Source: Acuticoccus sp039034015
Lineage (GTDB): Bacteria; Pseudomonadota; Alphaproteobacteria; Rhizobiales; Amorphaceae
Reading direction: 5' to 3'
Length of the DNA: 64,000 nt
Assembly (NCBI GenBank): GCA_039034015.1
Contig: JBCCBM010000017.1
Span: forward strand, 1-64,000
A model generated the notes under the pieces. It saw nothing but the letters and a program-made list of their open reading frames with translations. It searched no databases and had not been told where the DNA came from. Made by a program: the position numbers and the translations under genes. This document shows positions 17,608 to 24,641 of the stretch, in pieces (positions within the stretch are counted from its first letter, which is position 1; each line of letters opens with the position of its first letter).

Positions 17608-18033
17608 TCAAGACGCTGTGGCGAGCCACGCCGCCAAAACCGCAAGGGACGCGGCAACGTTGCGCGCGGGCAACGTTGTTTGGGGCACCGTCACGCCAGC
17701 AAGGGTTGTGGTGGCCCGCTCGGCCATGCGCGGCGCGCTCTCCTCAAGGTCGGCCACCAGCGTGATCCGCACAGCGGGCAGCACCGGCACCGTGCGGACC
17801 CCGTCAAAGTGCACCTCCACCTTGCCGGCGAGCGTGGTGGGCGGGCGGGCGATCAGCCGACCACCCGCGCCGTCCAGGATCACGCGGTCATCGGCCACCA
17901 GCGCGGCAAACCGGGTGCCCGTCGCGAAATGGGCGATGGCGGCGAGCGCCAGGGTCGACTTGCCGGCGCCGGGTGGGCCGCGCAAAAGGAGGCCGCGCGC
18001 GCCGAGACAAAGGGCGGTGCCGTGGTGGGTCAA
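17608..18033 (-). CDS. hprK: HPr kinase/phosphorylase, short alphaproteobacterial form
   Basis: A 141-residue protein equivalent to only the C-terminal kinase/phosphorylase domain of Firmicute HprK, the normal form in this class. The Walker A motif is GPPGAGKST (residues 19-27), followed by ALVADDRVILDGAGG. It would phosphorylate and dephosphorylate the Ser of HPr. The TTG start overlaps the stop of chvG (TTGA), so translation is probably coupled. This matches the known coupling of ChvG/ChvI signalling to the regulatory PTS in gene order. Confidence 0.9.
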   Translation of the reverse strand: MTHHGTALCLGARGLLLRGPPGAGKSTLALAAIAHFATGTRFAALVADDRVILDGAGGRLIARPPTTLAGKVEVHFDGVRTVPVLPAVRITLVADLEESAPRMAERATTTLAGVTVPQTTLPARNVAASLAVLAAWLATAS

Positions 18034-19688
18034 TCGGCCGGCAGGCGCACCGTGAAGCGGGCGCCCGCCACATCCCGGTCCGGCCCCAGGGTGGTGCGGT
18101 AGCGGTTTTCGGCAAAGATCTCGCCGTTGTGCGCCTCGATGATCTGGCGCGAGATGGCAAGGCCGAGCCCAGAATTGTCGCCAAAGGCGCGCTGGGCGGA
18201 GCGGTCGGTGTAAAACCGCTCGAAAATGCGCTCAAGACTGTCCTCGGCAATGCCGGGGCCCTCATCGTCCACCACCGCCTCGATGAAGCCGGCAAAGCGC
18301 TGGGCGGTGATGACGACGCGCCGCCCATCGGGCGTGAAGGAGCGCGCATTGTCGATGAGGTTGGTGAACACCTGGCTGAGGCGGCTGTCGTTGCCAAAAA
18401 TCTCAAAATCGTTGGGCGCCGCATTGCCGCGGATCACGAGTTCGACGCTTTGCCCCCGCTCGCGCCCAATCTCGGCCTGGGCGGCCACCACGGCCTCCAA
18501 AAGGTCCAGAAGGTCGAGCCGCTCATAGCGGTAGCGGTTGAGTTCGGCGTCGAGCTTTGAGGCGTCGGAAATGTCGGAAATCAGACGATCGATCCGGCGC
18601 ACATCGTGCTGGATCACATCGAGGAGTTTTGTGCGCGCGGCCTCATTGCGTGCGAGCGGCAGGGTCTCCACGGCGCTGCGCAGCGAGGTGAGGGGGTTTT
18701 TCAGCTCGTGCGCCACCTCGCCGGCAAAGGCCTCGATGGCGTCGATCCGGCCATAAAGGGCGCGCGTCATATCGTGCAAAACGCGCGAGAGTTCGCCAAT
18801 TTCGCCTCCGTCGGAGAGTTCGGGCATGGGGGTGGAGGCGCCGCCTTTGCGGATGCGGTCCGCCGCGCCCGCGAGCCGGCGGATCGGCCGGGTGAGCGTT
18901 GCAGCCAGCACCACCGAGGATGCGATCGCAATCAGGCAAAAGAGCAAAAAGAGCCCCACCAGCGCGACCTCCCGCTCGGCCACCACAGCCGAGACGGCGC
19001 CGGGTGCGCTGCGCAGCTGAAGCGCGCCTGCCACCGCGCCCGGGTCGCCGGGGATGGGGGCCGCGACCGAAATGAGGATCTCGCCGTTGGCGCCCTGGCG
19101 CACGATCGCCTGTTTCACGCCGGCAAGAGCGGAGACCACCTCGGGGAAGGCGTCGTGGGTCGCCTCCTCCGGCGGCTCGGCCGGGCCGTTAAAGCCCATC
19201 CAGAGGGGGGAGAGGGCCGACCAGATGAACGAGGCGACCCCGTTGCGCGTCGGCGCGGGGGCGGGGGTGGCGTCGGCGGTGGTGTCACCTGCGCGCTCGC
19301 CATCGCCGCGGAAGAGGCGCGCGGTGGTGGTCGAGCCTTCCAGCACAATGGCAAGGCGGCGGCGGAGCTGGCTTGTGGCGCCCTCGTCCTCATCAGCGTC
19401 CGCGTCAAGCGCGGCGAGGGGGGAGGGCCCGTTGGCCGGCTGGGTGAGCGCGGCCACCGCTGCATCGGCCTGCACGAGGAGCGATTGGGTGACCGCATCG
19501 GTGACGGTGGCGCGAAGGTTTGCGACCGCCAACGCGCTCACCGTGAAAATCAGGACGAGCGCGATGATGACCGCCGCAATCGCCACCGACAGGCGCGACA
19601 GGCCATAGGCCGAGGGGCGGAGCCAAGAGCGCCGGGCGGGGCGAAACACGTCCGGCGAAGGGGCTTTGAAAGCGCTCGCTTTAGCCAT
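18030..19688 (-). CDS. chvG: sensor histidine kinase ChvG (ExoS type)
   Basis: A 552-residue inner-membrane kinase. Two membrane segments flank a periplasmic sensor region of about 200 residues. A HAMP-like linker (ATLTRPIRRLAGAADRI) follows, then the dimerisation and phosphoacceptor box GEVAHELKNPLTSLRS, and the ATPase boxes NLIDNARSF, DEGPGIAED and NSGLGLAISRQII. In rhizobia, ChvG responds to acid and envelope signals and phosphorylates ChvI. It starts 17 bp after chvI. Its stop overlaps the start of hprK. Confidence 0.94.
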   Translation of the reverse strand: MAKASAFKAPSPDVFRPARRSWLRPSAYGLSRLSVAIAAVIIALVLIFTVSALAVANLRATVTDAVTQSLLVQADAAVAALTQPANGPSPLAALDADADEDEGATSQLRRRLAIVLEGSTTTARLFRGDGERAGDTTADATPAPAPTRNGVASFIWSALSPLWMGFNGPAEPPEEATHDAFPEVVSALAGVKQAIVRQGANGEILISVAAPIPGDPGAVAGALQLRSAPGAVSAVVAEREVALVGLFLLFCLIAIASSVVLAATLTRPIRRLAGAADRIRKGGASTPMPELSDGGEIGELSRVLHDMTRALYGRIDAIEAFAGEVAHELKNPLTSLRSAVETLPLARNEAARTKLLDVIQHDVRRIDRLISDISDASKLDAELNRYRYERLDLLDLLEAVVAAQAEIGRERGQSVELVIRGNAAPNDFEIFGNDSRLSQVFTNLIDNARSFTPDGRRVVITAQRFAGFIEAVVDDEGPGIAEDSLERIFERFYTDRSAQRAFGDNSGLGLAISRQIIEAHNGEIFAENRYRTTLGPDRDVAGARFTVRLPAD

Positions 19689-19705
19689 GATCGTCAGTCA
19701 AGCGG

Positions 19706-20404
19706 TCAGTCGTCCTTAAAGCGGTAGCCGACGCCGTAGAGCGTCTCGATCATGTCAAAATCATCGTCGACCTGTTTGAACTTTTTGCGCAATCGCTTGA
19801 TGTGGCTGTCGATGGTCCGATCATCCACGTAGACGTGATCGTCATAGGCCGCGTCCATGAGCGCGTTGCGACTTTTGACCACACCCGGCCGCTGGGCGAG
19901 GGACTGGAGGATCAAAAACTCCGTCACCGTCAGAACCACACCTTCCGCCTTCCAGGTGACGACGTGGCGGTCGGCGTCCATCATCAGATCGCCGCGCTCC
20001 AGGATGCGCGCGCCGTTGGGCCGCTCGGCCCCCGCCGCCCGGGCCTGGGCGCGCCGCAGCACGGCCTTGATCCGCTCCACCAAAAGGCGCTGGGAGAACG
20101 GCTTTCGGATAAAATCGTCGGCGCCCATCTTGAGGCCGAAGAGTTCGTCGATCTCATCATCCTTCGAGGTCAGGAAGATCACCGGGAGGTCTGACGCTTG
20201 GCGCAGGCGGCGCAGCACTTCGAGCCCGTCCATGCGGGGCATTTTGATGTCGAGCACGGCAAGATCGGGCGGATTCACCGACAGGCCCTCAAGGCCCGAT
20301 GCGCCGTCGTTGTAGGTCTCAACCTCGAAGCCTTCCGACTCCAGCGCGATTGAGACACTTGTCAGGATGTTGCGGTCATCATCGACCAGGGCGATGGTTG
20401 CCAT
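19706..20404 (-). CDS. chvI: OmpR-family response regulator ChvI
   Basis: A 232-residue two-component regulator. The receiver domain has the acidic pocket LVDDDRNIL, phosphoacceptor Asp52 in DLAVLDIKMPRMDG, and the conserved Lys in DDFIRKPFSQRLL. The C-terminal winged helix ends KKFKQVDDDFDMIETLYGVG. Very close match to the ChvI pattern, followed by chvG. It is the first gene of a five-gene minus-strand run: chvI, chvG, hprK, EIIA, HPr. The divergent gene is a HugZ-like protein, not the pckA I recall at this place in rhizobia. Confidence 0.95.
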   Translation of the reverse strand: MATIALVDDDRNILTSVSIALESEGFEVETYNDGASGLEGLSVNPPDLAVLDIKMPRMDGLEVLRRLRQASDLPVIFLTSKDDEIDELFGLKMGADDFIRKPFSQRLLVERIKAVLRRAQARAAGAERPNGARILERGDLMMDADRHVVTWKAEGVVLTVTEFLILQSLAQRPGVVKSRNALMDAAYDDHVYVDDRTIDSHIKRLRKKFKQVDDDFDMIETLYGVGYRFKDD

Positions 20405-20538
20405 AACTGATGCTCGGTTCTGTCAGGCACGAGTGTGCCTCATGGCTGCGGCTGGTGTCCTTATTTTGTGGGCGAATTGTGGCGCAACATTGTGATTGTC
20501 GTCACGTTCCCCGCGAAAGACGGTTTTGAAGGGGCGGT

Positions 20539-21318
20539 ATGGCGGCAATTGAATGGTCCATGGCCGAAGCGGCGCGTTCGGGCCGCGCACTCATCCACAC
20601 GGCGCGGGAGGCAGCGCTCGGCACGCTGGGCGCGAGTGGCACCCCCCATGTGAGCCATGTGGCCTGTGTTCCGCTGCCCGATGGGTCGCCTGCGATCTTT
20701 GTTTCCGATCTTGCGCTGCACACAAAATTCATGCGCGCCGACCCCCGCGCCTCGCTCCTCTTCGTGGCGCCGCCGGAGGCTGACACAAACGCCCGCGGCC
20801 GCATCACCCTTGAGGGGACGCTGGCGCCGGTTGCCGACCGTGGGCTCGCCCGCGCACGCTTTTTGCGCCGGCATCCGGACGCTGCCATGTACGTCGACTT
20901 CACCGACTTTCACTTCATGCGCCTTGCCCCCAGCTCGGCCTATCTGGTGGCCGGCTTTGGCCGCATCACAGCGCTTGACCCAAAACTTCTTCTCTCGCCC
21001 GCGGCATCGGCCGCGGCGCTGGCTGAGATTGATGATGGCGCCTGCGACCACATGGACGAGGACCACGCCGACGCGCTGGCGCTGATGGCCACAAAGCTTG
21101 CCGGCGGCGCACCGGGGGACTGGCGGGCCGCCGGCGTTGACCCCCGGGGGATCGACCTTTTCGACGGCACGCGCGTGGTGCGCGCGGAGTTTGACGCGCC
21201 CCTTGAGGCGGCGGGCCCGCTCCGCGTTGCGCTGAAGCGGCTCACCGATGCGGCGCGCTCAAAAGGGCCAGAAGGCGATAGTGAGGGCGAGGCCGATGGC
21301 GCCAACCGCGATGCCTAG
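20539..21318 (+). CDS. HugZ-family haem utilisation / pyridoxamine-oxidase-fold protein
   Basis: A 259-residue protein with an N-terminal split-barrel (pyridoxamine phosphate oxidase-like) domain: EAALGTLGASGTPHVSHVAC and DLALHTKFMRADPRASLLF. A C-terminal DUF2470 domain follows, with DDGACDHMDEDHADALALMA. This architecture is HugZ-type, linked to haem iron use or haem degradation in other bacteria. His residues in the DHMDEDH motif are typical. Its 3' end overlaps the convergent ExoD gene by 60 bp; the last ~20 residues are low-complexity and acidic. Confidence 0.85.
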   Translation: MAAIEWSMAEAARSGRALIHTAREAALGTLGASGTPHVSHVACVPLPDGSPAIFVSDLALHTKFMRADPRASLLFVAPPEADTNARGRITLEGTLAPVADRGLARARFLRRHPDAAMYVDFTDFHFMRLAPSSAYLVAGFGRITALDPKLLLSPAASAAALAEIDDGACDHMDEDHADALALMATKLAGGAPGDWRAAGVDPRGIDLFDGTRVVRAEFDAPLEAAGPLRVALKRLTDAARSKGPEGDSEGEADGANRDA

Positions 21319-21843
21319 TGCAATCAAGAGCCCATCGCGCACCATGAGGCCAAGGCCAATCACCAGGAGTGACAGGCCGGCCGGGAACGCGCCAAAGGGG
21401 ACAAGCGCCAGCGGCACCATGGAGAGCGACACGATCACGCCGACGAGGGCGACCAATTGCACGAAAGGCGGGCGCACGAGGATGGTGAGCCGCGGTCCGA
21501 TCAGACGGTCAATGCGCCCGGCGATGGACTTTGCGCGGTCGAGACTGGCCACCACCCTCTCGCGCCCCACCCCGCGGGAGAGGATCGCCTTTGGCAGCCA
21601 AACCTTGTCCGCCCCGATCAGAAGTTGCACCGACAAGAGCAGCATGATTGCGCCAAACAGGATGCTGGCGCCCGGGATTGCCCCGGTGGGCAGCACCGCC
21701 AACAGCGCCGTGATCACCAAGAGCGACCCGAAGGCGCGGCGGCCAAGGGCGTGCACCACGTCGGCAACGGTGACGGTGTCGCCCTCAGTCTTCTCCTTGA
21801 TGGCCGCGATGACGTCGACCAAATCTTCGTCGCGATCGGCCAT
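21259..21843 (-). CDS. exoD: ExoD-like membrane protein
   Basis: A 194-residue integral membrane protein of the ExoD family, tied to exopolysaccharide production in rhizobia by a mechanism not known. The N-terminal cytosolic segment (DVIAAIKEKTEGDTVTVADV) and the motif HALGRRAFGSLLVITALLAV are typical. It has about four to five hydrophobic segments, the last two at the C-terminus. The ATG at 21843 is clear. The gene converges on and overlaps the HugZ-type gene. Confidence 0.87.
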   Translation of the reverse strand: MADRDEDLVDVIAAIKEKTEGDTVTVADVVHALGRRAFGSLLVITALLAVLPTGAIPGASILFGAIMLLLSVQLLIGADKVWLPKAILSRGVGRERVVASLDRAKSIAGRIDRLIGPRLTILVRPPFVQLVALVGVIVSLSMVPLALVPFGAFPAGLSLLVIGLGLMVRDGLLIALGIAVGAIGLALTIAFWPF

Positions 21844-21923
21844 TCAAGCGTCTCCTCGTCGTTGTGCCTGGCGCAACAAGGACAACGATCTTACCGCCCG
21901 TCCCGTTTCACTGGAGTAGTGCC

Positions 21924-22244
21924 ATGAGCGACCAAGACCCCCTCCAAATTGCCGAGCGCTGGGCCGCGGAGGGCCGCCAGGTGGCGATCGCAACGGTGGT
22001 GGAAACCTGGGGCTCCGCGCCCCGCCCGGTGGGGAGCCACCTTGTGATCGACGGGGAGGGCGCGTTTGAAGGCTCCGTCTCCGGCGGCTGCGTGGAAGGG
22101 GCGGTGGTCGCCGAGGCGGTGGACATTGCCGCCGGCGCGCCACCCAAAATTCTCGAGTTCGGCGTTGCGGATGAGACGGCGTGGGAGGTGGGCCTCTCCT
22201 GCGGCGGGACCATTCGCATCCTGGTGGAGCCGCTTACCCCATGA
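21924..22244 (+). CDS. XdhC/CoxI N-terminal domain protein
   Basis: A 106-residue protein equal to the first domain of XdhC, the chaperone that binds molybdenum cofactor and inserts it into molybdenum hydroxylases. The signature is VVETWGSAPRPVGSHLVID followed by GSVSGGCVEGAVVAEA, and later GLSCGGTIRILVEPL with the conserved Cys. The second, Rossmann domain is a separate gene that begins in the stop codon (ATGA). The ATG at 21924 has GGAG eight bases upstream. An upstream in-frame start at 21864 has no ribosome site. Confidence 0.9.
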   Translation: MSDQDPLQIAERWAAEGRQVAIATVVETWGSAPRPVGSHLVIDGEGAFEGSVSGGCVEGAVVAEAVDIAAGAPPKILEFGVADETAWEVGLSCGGTIRILVEPLTP

Positions 22245-22894
22245 GGCTTGATGATGTGCGCGCGGTGAACGAGGCGCGCGCGGCCCGGACGGCGATTGCC
22301 CTCATCACCACCGCGCAAGGGGCAAGCCGGGCCGTTGCCCGCGGGGCCGATGACCCGCTTGGTGACGCGCTTGCCGCGCGGTTCGCGTCCGGCAAGTCCG
22401 GCTGGGAGGGGGACGCGTTTGTCGCGATCCACCGCCCCCAGCCGCGCCTGGTGGTGATTGGCGCGGTGCATGTCAGCCAGTTTTTGGCGCCGATGGCGAC
22501 AATGGCAGGCTTTGCCGTCACCATCGTTGACCCGCGCACCGCCTTTGCCACGCCCGAGCGCTTTGCCGGCACCAACCTTGTGCCCGAATGGCCCGACGAT
22601 GCGCGCCTTGCCCTCGACGCCGAAACCGCCCTCGCCACCCTCACCCACGACCCAAAGATCGACGATCCGGCGCTCACCGCAGCGCTCCGCTCCGACGCGT
22701 TTTATGTGGGCGCGCTTGGCAGCCGAAAGACCCACGCCAAGCGGCTTTCGCGCCTTTCTGAGGCGGGGTTCGATGCCGCAGCCACCGACCGGATTAACGC
22801 GCCCATCGGCCTCAACATCGGGGCGGCGACCCCGGCTGAAATTGCGGTTGCGGTGCTCGCCGAAGTGGTGGCCGCCCACCGGCGCGCGCGATGA
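22241..22894 (+). CDS. XdhC Rossmann-domain protein
   Basis: A 217-residue protein equal to the C-terminal Rossmann domain of XdhC/CoxI. The nucleotide-binding stretch is PRLVVIGAVHVSQFLAPMA, and the family motif FYVGALGSRKTHAKR is clear. INAPIGLNIGAATPAEIAVA near the end is also diagnostic. It overlaps the gene before and the gene after by 4 bp each. Together with the N-domain protein it should deliver the cofactor to a molybdenum hydroxylase, none of which is encoded in this window. Confidence 0.92.
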   Translation: MRLDDVRAVNEARAARTAIALITTAQGASRAVARGADDPLGDALAARFASGKSGWEGDAFVAIHRPQPRLVVIGAVHVSQFLAPMATMAGFAVTIVDPRTAFATPERFAGTNLVPEWPDDARLALDAETALATLTHDPKIDDPALTAALRSDAFYVGALGSRKTHAKRLSRLSEAGFDAAATDRINAPIGLNIGAATPAEIAVAVLAEVVAAHRRAR

Positions 22895-24474
22895 AATTTG
22901 GCAGCGTCCCCCTTGATGCGGCGGAGGGGGCGATCCTTGCCCACTCCCAGCGTGTGGCGGATGGGGTGATCCGCAAGGGGACGGCGCTTTCGGCCGACGA
23001 CGTGGCGCGGCTTGCGGCGGCCGGCCTCACCGCCGTGACCGTCGCGCGCCTTGGGGCGGGTGATGCCCACGAGGACGCGGCCGCCCGCGCCATCGCCGAT
23101 GCGGTTGCGGGCGCAAACGTGCGCGTTGCCGCCGCCGACACGGGCCGCTCCAACCTTTACGCCACCGCCGCGGGCCTGGCGATGGTCAACGAGGGCGCGG
23201 TCCATGGGCTGAACGCGGTGGACCCTGCGCTCACCCTTGCAACGCTCTCCCCCTTTCGCCGGGTGGAGGCGGGCGAAATGGTGGGGACGGTGAAGGTGAT
23301 CCCGTTTGCAGCGCCGGAAGCCCATGTGGCGGCGGCAGCGTCCGCGGGCGCGGGGTCGCTTGGCGTGGCGCCCTGGGCGGTCCGCCGGGTCGCTGCCATC
23401 TCAACCCGGCTGCCGGCGCTCAAAGAGAGCGTGATCGACAAGACGCTCAAAATACTCGCGGCGCGGCTGCAGGGGACGGGGGCAGAACTCACCGCCGACG
23501 CGCGGGTCCCCCATGCGCCAGGTGCGCTGGCGGATGCGATCCGTGCCGCAGACGCAGACCTTGTGGTGGTGTTTGGTGCGTCAGCGGTGGTGGATGCGGG
23601 TGATGTGATCCCTGCCGCGATTGTTGGCGCGGGGGGCACGGTGATCCATGTTGGGATGCCGGTGGACCCTGGCAATCTCCTCGTGGTGGGCGCGGTGGAT
23701 GGGCGGCCCGTGATCGGGGCGCCGGGGTGCGCCCGCTCGCCAAAGCTGAACGGGTTTGACCTTGTGCTCGACCGGCTTCTGGCGGGGCTTTCGGTGAGCG
23801 GGGCCGACATTGTGCGTCTTGGCGTTGGCGGGCTGTTGGCCGAAACGCGGGTGCGGCCCCGGCCCCGGGCGGCCGCCGATGGGGCGGCCCCGCGCACTGT
23901 TGCCGGCGTGATCCTTGCTGCCGGCCGCTCCCGCCGGATGGGGGCGCAAAACAAGCTGCTCGCGCCCGTCGATGGTGTGCCGATGGTCCGCCGGGTCGCC
24001 GCGGCGGCGCTGGCGGCTGATCTTTCCGAAGTGGTGGTCGTGCTCGGCCATGAGGGCGCGGCGGTGCGCGATGCGCTGGCGGGCCTTGATGTGCGCTTTG
24101 TGACCAACCCGGCCTATGGCGAAGGGGTCTCCACCTCGGTGCGCGCGGGGATTGAGGCGCTGCCGGCGGTGGATGGTGCGGTGGTTCTGCTTGGTGACAT
24201 GCCGCTGGTGACCGGGCGCGCCATTGACCGTGTGGTGCGCGCCCTTGGCGAGGGGGAGGCCACCATTGCTGTCGCGACCCATGGCGGCGTGCGGGGCAAC
24301 CCGGTCGCCTGGTCGTCGGCGCATTTTGCAGCGCTTCGCGCGTTGTCGGGCGATCAAGGCGGCCGTCCGCTCTTCGCGGCGCACGCAAAGCTGATGGTGG
24401 AGGTGGAGATTGGCGAGGCGGCGGGCGCTGACGCGGACACGCCCGAGGCGCTCGCCGCGCTCAACGCCCGGTGA
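22891..24474 (+). CDS. molybdopterin-binding / MobA-like NTP transferase fusion
   Basis: A 527-residue two-domain protein. Residues 1 to about 330 form a MoeA/MogA-like molybdopterin-binding region (DLVVVFGASAVVDAGDVIPAA, then GTVIHVGMPVDPGNLL). Residues 340-527 form a nucleotidyltransferase like MocA, the molybdopterin cytidylyltransferase: VILAAGRSRRMGAQNKLLAP, then VNPAYGEGVS-like TNPAYGEGVSTSVRAGIEAL, VVLLGDMPLVTGRAID and GNPVAWSSAHF. The likely product is the CMP form of the cofactor used by xanthine- and CO-dehydrogenase-type enzymes. Third gene of the operon with the split XdhC. Confidence 0.9.
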   Translation: MKFGSVPLDAAEGAILAHSQRVADGVIRKGTALSADDVARLAAAGLTAVTVARLGAGDAHEDAAARAIADAVAGANVRVAAADTGRSNLYATAAGLAMVNEGAVHGLNAVDPALTLATLSPFRRVEAGEMVGTVKVIPFAAPEAHVAAAASAGAGSLGVAPWAVRRVAAISTRLPALKESVIDKTLKILAARLQGTGAELTADARVPHAPGALADAIRAADADLVVVFGASAVVDAGDVIPAAIVGAGGTVIHVGMPVDPGNLLVVGAVDGRPVIGAPGCARSPKLNGFDLVLDRLLAGLSVSGADIVRLGVGGLLAETRVRPRPRAAADGAAPRTVAGVILAAGRSRRMGAQNKLLAPVDGVPMVRRVAAAALAADLSEVVVVLGHEGAAVRDALAGLDVRFVTNPAYGEGVSTSVRAGIEALPAVDGAVVLLGDMPLVTGRAIDRVVRALGEGEATIAVATHGGVRGNPVAWSSAHFAALRALSGDQGGRPLFAAHAKLMVEVEIGEAAGADADTPEALAALNAR

Positions 24475-24641
24475 GCCGTGTTCACAAAAAGTGCAGCGTT
24501 TGGGGGTGGCCAGGCGTGGCGCGCAACTTTTTCCGACGATCCCCGTGTACGGCCCTCTTGGAATTGCTCTACAGAGCGGCGACCCCTTGGCTGTCGAGCT
24601 CGATGCGACACTTTCAAGAAGCCTGAATGAGGAGCCTTGCG

